From: CAWEQW01 sp963811365
Lineage (GTDB): Bacteria > Actinomycetota > Actinomycetes > Propionibacteriales > Nocardioidaceae
Length of the DNA: 64,000 nt
Direction of reading: 5' to 3'
Assembly (NCBI GenBank): GCA_963811365.1
Contig: CAWEQW010000014.1
Location: 62,001-126,000, forward strand
Part shown: piece by piece, positions 16,446 through 26,592 of the stretch
Position numbering within the stretch: position 1 is the stretch's first letter
Layout of the letters: every line of letters starts with the position of its first letter
Notes under the pieces: generated by a model
The model's database searches: none
What the model was told of the DNA's origin: nothing
What the model saw: only the letters and a program-made list of their open reading frames with translations
Position numbers and translations under genes: made by a program

Positions 16446-17468
16446 TCAGGAGCTCTTCCGCACGCACAGGGTCGGCGTGAGCACGCAGCCGGCCTCGTCG
16501 ACCGGCTTGTGCGCGAGCCGGGCGCCGAGCAGCCGGACGATCTCCACGGCCACCTGCTCGAGCGGCTGGCGCACCGAGGTGAGCGCGGGGGTGGAGACCT
16601 GGGCCGCCACCGAGTCGTCGAAGCCCACGACCGCCACCTCCCGGCCGGCGGTCAGGCCGCGGTCGGACAGCGCGCGCAGCACGCCGAGCGCCACGGTGTC
16701 GCTCACGCAGACGAAGGCCGACGGCTGCTCGGAGTCGAGCAGCGCGTGCGCGGCGCGGCGGCCGTACTCCAAGGTGTCCTCGCCGCGGGCGCTGAGCCGG
16801 CTCGTGGTCAGCCCGTGGTCGTGCATCCGGTCCACCCAGCCGCTGCGCCGGTCCTCGCCGATGAACGTGCCCTTCTGCCAGCCGACCCAGGCGATCCGGC
16901 TGTGGCCGCGCCCGACGACGTGGTCCACGGCCATGGCGACCCCGGCCCGACCGTCCACGTCGACCCACGGGTGCGTCGCGGAAGGGTCCTCCCACGGGCG
17001 CCCGAAGGCGACGAAGGGGATGCCCCGCTCGCCGAGCAGCGCCGCCTGCGGGTTGCCGCGATAGGTGTCGGTGACCACGAACGCGTCGACCGCCGCCGAG
17101 CGGAGCAGCTCGTCGTACCCGGCGATCGGGTTCTCGGGGTCGGGGGTCGAGAAGAGCAGCACGTGGTAGCCGGCGTCCCGGGTGCTCTCGACCAGCGAGT
17201 GCAGGAACCGGTCCATCAGCGCGTTGGCGCTGTTCTCCTCGGCGGGCTCGATCCGCAGGCCGACCAGGTGCGAGGAGCGGGTCCGCAGGTTGCGGGCGGC
17301 GCGGTTGGGCGAGTAGCCCAGCCGCTCGATGGCCTCCTGGACGCGCTCGAGCGTCTCCGCCCGCAGCAGCTGGGGGCTGTTGAGGGCGTTCGACACCGTC
17401 TGGCGGGAGACCCCGGCCTCGTCGGCGACCGTCGCGAGCGTAGGGGCGCTGCTCGTGCGGCGCGACAT
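16446..17468 (-). CDS. LacI/GalR family transcriptional regulator
   Basis: A 340-residue repressor. The N-terminal HTH reads LATVADEAGVSRQTVSNALN with the hinge LGYSPNRAARNLR, followed by a periplasmic-binding-protein-like sugar domain (VGLRIEP, RGIPFVAFGRP, VVGFDDS, LTSVRQP). No sugar-use genes adjoin it, so the target operon is elsewhere or the repressor mainly controls itself. ATG 17468 has CAGGAG upstream. A candidate LacI-type operator lies at 17499-17512. Confidence 0.92.
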   Translation of the reverse strand: MSRRTSSAPTLATVADEAGVSRQTVSNALNSPQLLRAETLERVQEAIERLGYSPNRAARNLRTRSSHLVGLRIEPAEENSANALMDRFLHSLVESTRDAGYHVLLFSTPDPENPIAGYDELLRSAAVDAFVVTDTYRGNPQAALLGERGIPFVAFGRPWEDPSATHPWVDVDGRAGVAMAVDHVVGRGHSRIAWVGWQKGTFIGEDRRSGWVDRMHDHGLTTSRLSARGEDTLEYGRRAAHALLDSEQPSAFVCVSDTVALGVLRALSDRGLTAGREVAVVGFDDSVAAQVSTPALTSVRQPLEQVAVEIVRLLGARLAHKPVDEAGCVLTPTLCVRKSS

Positions 17469-17498
17469 CGGCGGCTCCTGGGCTGTCTCGGGTGCTCT

Positions 17499-17512
17499 CT
17501 GGATCGTTCCAA
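17499..17512. promoter_or_regulatory. candidate LacI-family operator
   Basis: Read on the minus strand the site is TTGGAACGATCCAG. TGGA half-sites are symmetric around a central CG, the usual arrangement of LacI/GalR operators. It lies 31 bp upstream of the lacI-type start, so autoregulation is plausible. Two of the six half-site positions are not symmetric. Confidence 0.4.
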
Positions 17513-17610
17513 TCCTCACCAGGCATGATGGACGGCACGTTGTCCACAGGTCAACAAGGTGTCCCCGGGTGCCGGGGGTGTCAGGCGCGGGAAGTGTCGG
17601 AGGTCTCACC

Positions 17611-17616
17611 TAGCGT
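17611..17616 (+). promoter_or_regulatory. leaderless -10 element of radA (TAGCGT)
   Basis: TAGCGT is 7 nt before the radA ATG. The segment CTAGCGTCTGGTCCATGA is almost identical to the start region of the VOC gene at 20355. Confidence 0.55.
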
Positions 17617-17623
17617 CTGGTCC

Positions 17624-19066
17624 ATGAGCCGATCCGCCCGCCCCGCCCGCCCCGCCTACCGCTGCAGCGAGTGCGGGTGGGAGACCGTCAAGTGGGTGGG
17701 CCGCTGCGGCGAGTGCCAGGCGTGGGGCAGCGTCGCGGAGGCCGGTGCGCCGCAGGGCCGGACGGCTGCGGGGCCGGTCAGCGCCCCGGCGGTGCCGATC
17801 TGCCAGGTGCCCCTGGAGGACTCGCGCGCGCGGACCAGCGGCGTGCCGGAGCTCGACCGGGTCCTGGGTGGCGGGCTGGTCCCGGGCGCGGCCGTGCTCC
17901 TCGCCGGGGAGCCCGGGGTCGGGAAGTCCACGCTGCTGCTCGAGGTGGCGGTGCAGTCCGCGCGCAGCGGGATGAAGGCCCTCTACGTCACCGGCGAGGA
18001 GTCGGCGGCCCAGGTCCGGCTGCGCGCGGACCGGACCCGGGGGGTGCACGCCGCGCTCTTCCTCGCGGCGGAGACCGACCTCGGAGCCGTCCTGAGCCAC
18101 GTCGAGCAGGTGCGTCCGGACCTGCTCGTCGTCGACTCCGTGCAGACGATCAGCGCCGGGGACGTGGACGGCGTCCCCGGCGGCGTCACCCAGGTCAAGG
18201 AGGTCGCGGCGGCGCTGGTCCGGGTGGCCAAGACCCGCGGCATCGCCACGGTGATGGTCGGCCACGTCACCAAGGACGGCTCGATCGCGGGGCCCCGGGT
18301 GCTCGAGCACCTCGTCGACGTGGTGCTGCAGTTCGAAGGCGAGCGCAGCTCACGGCTGCGGACGGTCCGCGCCGCCAAGAACCGGTTCGGCCCCGTCGAC
18401 GAGGTGGGCTGCTTCGAGCTCGGCAGCGCCGGGATCTCCGCGGTCACCGACCCGACCGGGCTGTTCGTGGCCCGTCACCACGAGCCGGTCGCCGGGACCT
18501 GCATCGCGGTCGCGCTCGAGGGCCGGCGGCCCATCCTGGCCGAGGTGCAGGCGCTGGTGACGCCCTCGGCGAGCGAGCGCCCCCGGCGGACCACCTCCGG
18601 GGTGGACGCGGCGCGCGCGTCGATGACCGTCGCGGTGCTGCAGCAGCGCGCCCGGATCCGGCTGGACAACCGCGACGTGTTCGTCGCCACCGTCGGCGGG
18701 GCGCGGGTCGCCGAGCCGGCGGGCGACCTGGCCACCGCACTGGCCGTCGCCTCGGCGTGGAAGGACCGCGCGGTGCCGTCCGACATGGTGGCGATCGGCG
18801 AGCTCGGGCTGGCCGGCGAGCTGCGCCGGGTTCGCGACCTGCCGCAGCGTCTCGCGGAGGCGGCGCGGCTCGGGTTCCGGTCGGCGATCGTGCCGCTGGA
18901 GGCGGGCGGTTCGGGCGGGCTGCGGGAGCTTGACGACATGCAGGTCGTCGAGGTCCCCGACGTCGAGTCCGCGCTGCGGGTGCTCGACCTCGCCCGGGTC
19001 GACACCACCCCCGTCTTCGGAGCGCCCCGGGAGCCGCCCGACTGGCCGAACCTGGAGGTCGGGTGA
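17624..19066 (+). CDS. radA: DNA repair protein RadA (Sms)
   Basis: A 480-residue protein. An N-terminal C4 zinc finger (Cys 14, 17, 28 and 31) is followed by a RecA-like ATPase with Walker A GEPGVGKS (about 95-102), the RadA-specific KNRFG motif, and a C-terminal Lon-protease-like domain (VGGARVAEPAGDLA, IGELGLAGELR). RadA drives branch migration in recombinational repair. The normal partner gene disA follows, as in mycobacteria and bacilli. The ATG at 17624 is supported by TAGCGT at leaderless spacing. Confidence 0.96.
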   Translation: MSRSARPARPAYRCSECGWETVKWVGRCGECQAWGSVAEAGAPQGRTAAGPVSAPAVPICQVPLEDSRARTSGVPELDRVLGGGLVPGAAVLLAGEPGVGKSTLLLEVAVQSARSGMKALYVTGEESAAQVRLRADRTRGVHAALFLAAETDLGAVLSHVEQVRPDLLVVDSVQTISAGDVDGVPGGVTQVKEVAAALVRVAKTRGIATVMVGHVTKDGSIAGPRVLEHLVDVVLQFEGERSSRLRTVRAAKNRFGPVDEVGCFELGSAGISAVTDPTGLFVARHHEPVAGTCIAVALEGRRPILAEVQALVTPSASERPRRTTSGVDAARASMTVAVLQQRARIRLDNRDVFVATVGGARVAEPAGDLATALAVASAWKDRAVPSDMVAIGELGLAGELRRVRDLPQRLAEAARLGFRSAIVPLEAGGSGGLRELDDMQVVEVPDVESALRVLDLARVDTTPVFGAPREPPDWPNLEVG

Positions 19067-19113
19067 CCCGGCCGAGTGGCGCGCATGTGACGTAGGACGG
19101 GCAGCTCGTCGCC

Positions 19114-19119
19114 TAGACT
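19114..19119 (+). promoter_or_regulatory. candidate -10 element (TAGACT) before disA
   Basis: TAGACT lies 68 nt before the disA start inside the 121-bp radA-disA gap. It would give disA its own promoter in addition to read-through from radA. No -35 is evident. Confidence 0.35.
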
Positions 19120-19187
19120 GACGGCGCGGACAGCAGGCACCCTCGCCCGCGGGCCGCGTCGGGGAGCACCGTCAGCGGGAGAACAGT

Positions 19188-20273
19188 GTGGCCACCAACG
19201 ACCGTACGGACGAGAACGTCCGGCTGCGCGCGACGCTGGCGAACATCGCCCCCGGGACCGCCCTGCGAGAGGGCTTGGAGCGGATCCTGCGCGGCCGCAC
19301 CGGCGCGCTGATCGTGCTCGGCAGCGACAAGACGGTCGACGCCATCTCGACAGGGGGCTTCTTCCTGGACGTCCCGTTCACCTCCACCGGCCTGCGCGAG
19401 CTGGCCAAGATGGACGGCGCGATCATCCTCGACCGCGAGGCCTCGCGGATGCTGCACGCCGCGGTGCACCTGATGCCGGACCCGGGGATCCCGTCGGTGG
19501 AGACCGGGACCCGGCACCGCACCGCGGACCGGGTGGCCCGCCAGTCCGGCTTCCCGGTCATCTCGGTGTCCCAGTCGATGCAGATCATCGCGGTGTACGT
19601 CGGCGGCACCCGCTACGTGCTCGAGGACTCCGGCCAGATCCTGTCCCGCGCGAACCAGGCGCTGGCCACCCTCGAGCGCTACAAGCTCCGCCTGGACGAG
19701 GTGTCCAGCACCCTGTCCGCCCTGGAGATCGAGGACCTGGTCACGGTCCGCGACGTCGCGGTCGTGGCCCAGCGGCTGGAGATGGTGACCCGGATCGCTC
19801 GGGAGATCGAGGACTACGTCGTGGAGCTCGGCAGCGACGGACGGCTGCTGTCGCTGCAGCTCGACGAGCTGGTGACCGGCGTGGACCACGAGCGGGAGCT
19901 GGTGATCCGCGACTACCTGCCGACGACCAAGCGCGGCCGGAAGCCCGGCGAGGTGCTCGCCGACCTCGAGGGCCTCGACCAGGCCGACCTCGTCGACGTC
20001 GCCGCGGTGGCGCGGTCGCTGGGACTCGGCGGCAGCGAGCACCTCGACAGCGCGGTCACGCCGCGCGGCTACCGGCTGCTCGCGAAGGTGCCCCGGCTGC
20101 CGGGGTCGGTCGTCGAGCGGCTGGTGGAGCACTTCGGCAGCCTGCAGAAGCTGCTGTCGGCCAGCATCGACGACCTGCAGGCGGTCGACGGCGTCGGCGA
20201 GCTCCGGGCCCGCAGCGTGCGGGAGGGGCTCTCCCGGCTCGCCGAGTCCAGCATCCTCGAGCGCTACGTCTGA
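19188..20273 (+). CDS. disA: DNA integrity scanning diadenylate cyclase DisA
   Basis: A 361-residue enzyme making c-di-AMP from two ATP. The N-terminal DAC domain shows DGA at 76-78 and RHR at 109-111, the two catalytic motifs. A helical spine follows, then C-terminal helix-hairpin-helix DNA-binding repeats (LPGSVVERLVEHFG, VDGVGELRARSV). It scans DNA for branched structures. It is the downstream partner of radA, which is known to modulate DisA activity. Start GTG at 19188 with GGGAGA. The length is typical. Confidence 0.97.
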   Translation: MATNDRTDENVRLRATLANIAPGTALREGLERILRGRTGALIVLGSDKTVDAISTGGFFLDVPFTSTGLRELAKMDGAIILDREASRMLHAAVHLMPDPGIPSVETGTRHRTADRVARQSGFPVISVSQSMQIIAVYVGGTRYVLEDSGQILSRANQALATLERYKLRLDEVSSTLSALEIEDLVTVRDVAVVAQRLEMVTRIAREIEDYVVELGSDGRLLSLQLDELVTGVDHERELVIRDYLPTTKRGRKPGEVLADLEGLDQADLVDVAAVARSLGLGGSEHLDSAVTPRGYRLLAKVPRLPGSVVERLVEHFGSLQKLLSASIDDLQAVDGVGELRARSVREGLSRLAESSILERYV

Positions 20274-20283
20274 CGCGGCAGCA

Positions 20284-20334
20284 CCAGGGGGACGCCACCA
20301 CCGCGCTCCGAGGACCCGTCGGCCTCTCCCCTGG
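20284..20334 (+). terminator. disA terminator-like inverted repeat
   Basis: CCAGGGG and CCCCTGG form a perfect 7-bp outer stem (20284-20290 with 20328-20334). An inner GAGG/CCTC pairing shortens the loop. It lies right after disA and before the leaderless promoter of the next gene. Confidence 0.4.
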
Positions 20335-20341
20335 CGACCCC

Positions 20342-20347
20342 TAGCAT
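20342..20347 (+). promoter_or_regulatory. leaderless -10 element of the VOC gene (TAGCAT)
   Basis: TAGCAT is 7 nt before the ATG at 20355. The surrounding bases repeat the radA start region with one difference. Confidence 0.55.
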
Positions 20348-20354
20348 CTGGTCC

Positions 20355-20765
20355 ATGACCGCACCGACGCCCTACCTGCATCTCCCTGGCACCGCTCGCG
20401 ACGTTCTGACCTTCTACGGCGACGTCTTCGGCTGCGCCGTACAGCTGCACACCTTCGAGGAGTTCAGCCGGAGCGATGGACCGGCAGATGCTGTCGCCCA
20501 CGGTTACCTCGTCGACGGGCCCGTCGACCTGTTCGCCGCCGACGCGACCGTGGACGAGCCTTCGTTCCGCTGCGAGGGCATGATGCTGTCCCTGCTCGGG
20601 ACGGCCGCACCCGCGACCCTGCGTCAGTGGTTCTCCCGGCTCTCCGAGGCCGGCCGGATCGTCGACGACCTGCAGGAGCGTCCCTGGGGCGCATCGGACG
20701 GGCAGGTGATCGACCGATTCGGTCTGCACTGGCTGATCGGATTCGAAGGCGACGAGAGCCGCTGA
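20355..20765 (+). CDS. VOC family protein (PhnB-like)
   Basis: A 136-residue protein of the PhnB/3-demethylubiquinone methyltransferase-like VOC group. It begins PYLHLPGTARDVLTFYGDVFG and ends with DRFGLHWLIGFE, the expected first and last strands of the fold. PhnB itself has no proven activity, so the function is open. Cytoplasmic, monocistronic by context: it follows the disA terminator and converges on the next gene. Leaderless start supported by TAGCAT at 7 nt. Confidence 0.8.
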   Translation: MTAPTPYLHLPGTARDVLTFYGDVFGCAVQLHTFEEFSRSDGPADAVAHGYLVDGPVDLFAADATVDEPSFRCEGMMLSLLGTAAPATLRQWFSRLSEAGRIVDDLQERPWGASDGQVIDRFGLHWLIGFEGDESR

Positions 20766-20860
20766 GCCTCGGAACGGCCGCCCCGGCTGCGGCACGACGC
20801 GCCCCACACCGTGCGGACGGGCTGGCGGGCGGGCGACTGCGGACCGGGCCTCACCGGCGT

Positions 20861-21637
20861 TCAGTGCCCCGTCGGGCTGCTCGACGAGCTTTCCGACGCG
20901 CCCGCCGACGGTGAGGGCGACTTGGTGATCCTGCGGCGCGGCGCCAGCTCGAGGACGAACTCCGTCTCCACCGGCTCGAAGCCGAACACGGCCGCGGTCG
21001 CGTGGTAGGAGCCGGGCATCGCCCAGGGCGTGGTCCGCGAACACGACCCGTGCGACGACTCCTGCCCGGTCCACACGACGTGCACCTTGGTCACCACGTC
21101 CTTGCGCACCACGACCGTCTGACGCGGCAGTGCTCGCCGACAGTCCTGGGTGGACCAGACCCGGTCCTGCCCGGAGCTGACCTTGAGCATGGCGGTGCCC
21201 GTCGACAGCACCCACGTGCAGGCCGGCGACTCGCGGGTGCTGAGGTTCAGCGTGAAGACGATGTCGTGTCCGGCGTACGCCGGGCGGTCCACCGACGGGG
21301 CGATCTGCACGTCGGAGTCCCGGCACGGACCGGTGGGCACGGCGAGCGGCGTCTTCGAGGTGGCTGCTCCGGAGGCCGCGCCGCTCGCGGACGGTCGGGC
21401 CGGCGCGCTCGCCACGGCGTCGGCAGACGGGGTGGCCTGCGGGGCCGGCAGCGACGACGGCCCGGCGGACGCGGTCGCGCCCACGGCCCGCGCCTGCGGG
21501 TCGCCCGAGCTCCCGGAACCGCCGACCAGCCGGGAGACGCCGACGACCAGCAGCAGCACGATCCCGAGCAGAACGAGTCTGCGGACCCAGTACACACGTC
21601 GCGGCAGGCGGCCGCGGGGAGGGGTCACCGAGCTCAT
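20861..21637 (-). CDS. membrane-anchored exported protein of unknown function
   Basis: A 258-residue protein. A short basic N-terminus is followed by one hydrophobic segment (about residues 20-42), then a roughly 60-residue Ser/Ala/Pro-rich flexible linker and an extracytoplasmic beta-rich domain (about 105-225) with Cys residues in the GPCRD, SPACTW and TQDCRR blocks and HGSCSRT, which could pair as disulfides. The tail is Ser/Pro-rich. The domain resembles the DUF4232/IPT-like beta-sandwiches of actinobacterial cell-surface proteins, but I cannot name it. It is divergent from mutY and leaderless (TAAGGT 6 nt before the ATG). Confidence 0.7.
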   Translation of the reverse strand: MSSVTPPRGRLPRRVYWVRRLVLLGIVLLLVVGVSRLVGGSGSSGDPQARAVGATASAGPSSLPAPQATPSADAVASAPARPSASGAASGAATSKTPLAVPTGPCRDSDVQIAPSVDRPAYAGHDIVFTLNLSTRESPACTWVLSTGTAMLKVSSGQDRVWSTQDCRRALPRQTVVVRKDVVTKVHVVWTGQESSHGSCSRTTPWAMPGSYHATAAVFGFEPVETEFVLELAPRRRITKSPSPSAGASESSSSSPTGH

Positions 21638-21643
21638 TGGCTC

Positions 21644-21649
21644 ACCTTA
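21644..21649 (-). promoter_or_regulatory. leaderless -10 element of the anchored protein gene (TAAGGT)
   Basis: TAAGGT sits 6 nt before the ATG at 21637. It is one half of the 88-bp divergent promoter region shared with mutY. Confidence 0.55.
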
Positions 21650-21710
21650 ACTTCCGGCCGGCGTCTGGCCCGGCAGCCACACCGGCGAGCGTCCGATCCG
21701 GTGCTCCGGC

Positions 21711-21716
21711 TACCCT
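21711..21716 (+). promoter_or_regulatory. near-leaderless -10 element of mutY (TACCCT)
   Basis: TACCCT lies 9 nt before the mutY ATG. There is no Shine-Dalgarno in the remaining bases, so translation probably begins at or next to the RNA 5' end. Confidence 0.45.
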
Positions 21717-21725
21717 GGGCGCGCC

Positions 21726-22589
21726 ATGAGCGAGCTCCACGAAACCCTGCTGACCTGGTACGACACCCATGCGCGGGTGCTGCCCTGGCGCGCGGAGTCG
21801 GCCTCCCCGTGGGCGGTGCTGGTCAGCGAGTTCATGCTCCAGCAGACGCCGGTGGCCCGGGTGCTCCCGGTCTACGAGACGTGGCTGACGCGGTGGCCGG
21901 AGCCGGCCGACCTGGCCGCGGTCCCGAGCGGGGAGGCGGTGCGCGCGTGGGGCCGGCTCGGGTACCCGCGGCGGGCGCTGCGGCTGCACCAGGCGGCTAC
22001 CGCGATCGTGGCCCAGCACGGTGGCGAGGTGCCGTCGTCCTACGACGCGCTGCGTGCACTGCCGGGCGTCGGCGACTACACCGCGGCCGCCGTGGCGTCG
22101 TTCGCGTTCGGTGGGCGACATGTCGTGCTCGACACCAACGTCCGTCGGGTGCTCGCCCGGCTCGTCACCGGTGTGGAGCAGCCGGCGCCGGCCGTCACTC
22201 GGGCCGAGCGGGACCTCGGGGCCGTGCTGCTGCCCGACGACGGTGTCGCAGCCGGCTGGGCCGTGGCCGTGATGGAGCTCGGCGCGCTGGTGTGCACGGC
22301 CGCCCGGCCGTCGTGCGCGCGGTGCCCGCTGGCGACGGAGTGCGCCTGGCGCGCCGCTGGCTACCCCGCGTACGACGGTCCGCCGCGGCGCGGGCAGACC
22401 TACGCCGGCACGGACCGCCAGTGCCGCGGCCGACTGCTCGGCGTGCTTCGCGACGCGGACGGGCCGGTGCACGTCGCACGGCTGGAGGCGGTCTGGGACG
22501 ATGCCGCCCAACGGACCCGCTGCCTGATGAGCCTGGTCGAGGACGGCCTGCTCGTCACGACCTCGCCGCACACCTACGCGCTTCCGTGA
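21726..22589 (+). CDS. mutY: A/G-specific adenine glycosylase MutY
   Basis: A 287-residue base-excision enzyme that removes adenine opposite 8-oxoguanine. It shows LPWR, VSEFMLQQTPVARV with the catalytic Glu, the helix-hairpin-helix LPGVGDYTAAAV with the following catalytic Asp (VLDTNVRR), and the [4Fe-4S] loop C-x6-C-x2-C-x5-C (CTAARPSCARCPLATEC). The C-terminal NUDT1-like recognition domain of longer MutY proteins is reduced here. This is common in actinobacteria. Its 3' end overlaps the convergent TetR gene by 16 bp. Confidence 0.93.
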   Translation: MSELHETLLTWYDTHARVLPWRAESASPWAVLVSEFMLQQTPVARVLPVYETWLTRWPEPADLAAVPSGEAVRAWGRLGYPRRALRLHQAATAIVAQHGGEVPSSYDALRALPGVGDYTAAAVASFAFGGRHVVLDTNVRRVLARLVTGVEQPAPAVTRAERDLGAVLLPDDGVAAGWAVAVMELGALVCTAARPSCARCPLATECAWRAAGYPAYDGPPRRGQTYAGTDRQCRGRLLGVLRDADGPVHVARLEAVWDDAAQRTRCLMSLVEDGLLVTTSPHTYALP

Positions 22590-23173
22590 GCAGCGCCGGG
22601 CCGGTCGGTCGTGCCGCTCAGCACCGCGACCGCGTCGGCGAGGTCCGAGACGCCCTCGTCGACCTTCCGGAGGTCCTCCTCGATCGGCAGGTCCAGCTGG
22701 AAGCCCATGAAGGCGGCGTCCACGAGCACCGTGACCCGGTCCGCGCGCTCGGCGGGCACCCCGGAGGCGACGAGGTGGCCGGTGAGCGCCCGCACCCACC
22801 TCCCGTTGGCCTCGCGGACCACCCGCGCGTAGGGCTCGCGACCGAGCAGCCCCAACGCGGCGGCCTCGACGTACATCCCCTGGCAGCGGTCGAGCGCCGG
22901 GGAGGTGACCACCCGCCACAGCTCTCGCACCGCCGTCCGCACGTCCGGGGCGGGAGGCAGCGCCGCGACCCGCGCCACCGACCGGTCGTTGGCGACCCGC
23001 AGCACGGTCGCGACGAGGTCGTCCTTGCTGTCGAAGTGGTAGAGCAGCATCCGGTCGCTGGTGCCGAGGGCCGCGGCGAGCGGGCGCAGGCTGAGGTCCA
23101 TGAGACCGTGCGCAAGCACGTAGTCGGTCGCGGCCTCTGCCAGGTCGTCACGGCGAGCGGTCGCGCGCGGCAT
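22574..23173 (-). CDS. TetR family transcriptional repressor, divergent from the SMR pump
   Basis: A 199-residue TetR-type regulator. The N-terminal HTH includes LRPLAAALGTSDRMLLYHFDSKDDLVATVL (given here to mark the recognition helix around residues 35-50), followed by an all-helical ligand domain. The ATG at 23173 has GGAGGAGAG directly upstream. It is divergent from a small multidrug resistance gene, with two perfect palindromes in between (23220-23233 and 23242-23255). This is the classic layout of a drug-responsive repressor controlling itself and a pump. Confidence 0.9.
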   Translation of the reverse strand: MPRATARRDDLAEAATDYVLAHGLMDLSLRPLAAALGTSDRMLLYHFDSKDDLVATVLRVANDRSVARVAALPPAPDVRTAVRELWRVVTSPALDRCQGMYVEAAALGLLGREPYARVVREANGRWVRALTGHLVASGVPAERADRVTVLVDAAFMGFQLDLPIEEDLRKVDEGVSDLADAVAVLSGTTDRPGAAHGSA

Positions 23174-23219
23174 CTCTCCTCCAGGCACCAGGGCTCGGAA
23201 ACGGTGGCGCCCGGCCAGT

Positions 23220-23233
23220 GTAGCGAGTGCTAC
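23220..23233. promoter_or_regulatory. TetR operator 1
   Basis: GTAGC-GAGT-GCTAC is a perfect 5-4-5 palindrome between the divergent tetR and SMR genes. The candidate tetR -10 (TACACT on the minus strand) overlaps its left edge. Confidence 0.7.
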
Positions 23234-23241
23234 GCTTGGCT

Positions 23242-23255
23242 GTAGCACTCGCTAC
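23242..23255. promoter_or_regulatory. TetR operator 2
   Basis: GTAGC-ACTC-GCTAC is a second perfect 5-4-5 palindrome, 22 bp centre to centre from operator 1. Its central four bases are the reverse complement of those in operator 1, so the whole 23219-23256 region is also one large inverted repeat (TGTAGCGAGTGCTAC and its complement around a 7-bp spacer). Confidence 0.7.
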
Positions 23256-23276
23256 AGAAACCAGGAGGACTCGGCC

Positions 23277-23606
23277 ATGACCGCCGCCTACGGGCTGCTG
23301 GCGCTCGCGATCGGCGTGGAGATCGGGGCGACCGCGACGCTGCCCCGCAGCCGTGGCTTCACCGAACCCGGCTGGACCGCGGTCGTGCTGGGCGGCTACG
23401 CCGTGTCGATCTGGCTGCTGGCCATCGTCGTGCGCAGCATCCCGGTGTCGATCACCTATGCGCTGTGGAGCGGGATCGGCACGGCGGCGATCGCCGTGAT
23501 CGGCGCGGTCTTCCTCCACGAGCGGCTCGACCTGGTCAAGGCGGGCGCCGTCGTGCTGATCGTCGCCGGCGTGGTGCTGCTCAACCTGCACAGCGCCTCG
23601 CACTGA
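23277..23606 (+). CDS. small multidrug resistance (SMR/EmrE-type) efflux transporter
   Basis: A 109-residue protein with four hydrophobic segments. The essential membrane-embedded Glu of SMR pumps is present at residue 15 (LAIGVEIGAT). Other family marks are YAVSIWLLAIVVR, IPVSITYALWSGIGTA and the FLHERLDLVKAGAV loop before TM4. Expected role: proton-coupled export of cationic drugs or guanidinium-like compounds, as a dual-topology dimer. GGAGGA precedes the ATG. Controlled, by context, by the divergent TetR protein. Confidence 0.93.
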   Translation: MTAAYGLLALAIGVEIGATATLPRSRGFTEPGWTAVVLGGYAVSIWLLAIVVRSIPVSITYALWSGIGTAAIAVIGAVFLHERLDLVKAGAVVLIVAGVVLLNLHSASH

Positions 23607-23820
23607 GGGACCCGCTCGACCGGGGGGCATGGCTCTGGTGCGGCGACGCCGTCCGCCTGTGCTACCGACCCCTGGGATCGGCGAGGACTTCCTCCGGCGG
23701 AACAATGGGCTGCGGCATCTCGGTGCTCGACGGCGCCGTCGAGGTCGTCTCCGAAGGCCACTGGAGGCACTTTCCCTCCTGGGGTCCTGCGCCGGCCCGA
23801 GAGGCCCCGCAGACGCACGA

Positions 23821-23850
23821 CGGGCCTCCACCGTCTCCGGTGGAGGCCCG
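23821..23850 (-). terminator. clpC terminator hairpin
   Basis: CGGGCCTCCACC and GGTGGAGGCCCG form a perfect 12-bp stem with a 6-nt loop, 15 nt after the clpC stop. It is strong in either direction and may also end the SMR transcript. The rest of the 259-bp gap (23607-23865) holds no gene I can support. Confidence 0.75.
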
Positions 23851-23865
23851 CGTCGTCGTCTCAGC

Positions 23866-26373
<2,508 letters not shown>

Positions 26374-26592
26374 CTGCATCGCTCCTTGCCGTGGGCCGAC
26401 CGCTCGCGGCTCAGCCTTCTCCGTGCACTCTATTCCGCACGTCTGGGAATGTCTGTCGCCCGGCCAGCCCCTGTGGGTGGGCCGGACGCCACGTAGTCCT
26501 CAACCGGGTTCCCAGCCTACGTGTTCCGATGCAGGGCTCCAGAGCGCTTCGCCGACAGCGAACACGGGCGAACGGGGCGAACAGGGGCAGCC
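26374..26592 (-). promoter_or_regulatory. clpC control region (219 bp)
   Basis: This gap between the lsr2 stop and the clpC start contains, in minus-strand order, three GTTCGC hexamers, a ClgR-type palindrome (26547-26563), a candidate -10 TAGGCT (26514-26519), and a GC hairpin (26460-26485, CCGGCC/GGCCGG) that lies either in the clpC leader or acts as the lsr2 terminator. Confidence 0.5.
26547..26563 (-). promoter_or_regulatory. ClgR-type operator upstream of clpC
   Basis: On the minus strand: GTTCGC-TGTCG-GCGAAG. This matches the ClgR box (GTTCGC, 5-nt spacer, GCG) known to activate clpC and clpP in Streptomyces, Corynebacterium and Mycobacterium. Two extra GTTCGC hexamers lie just upstream, within the next 21 bp. 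Confidence 0.65.

Noticed and set aside
20766..20860. Terminator between the VOC gene and the anchored protein gene
   Set aside because: Only weak 5-bp pairings (such as GCACG/CGTGC) are visible in this very GC-rich gap; not better than chance.
23607..23820. Small gene between the SMR pump and the clpC terminator
   Set aside because: An ATG at 23705 opens a frame, but there is no ribosome site or family resemblance, and it runs through the terminator hairpin and antisense into clpC.
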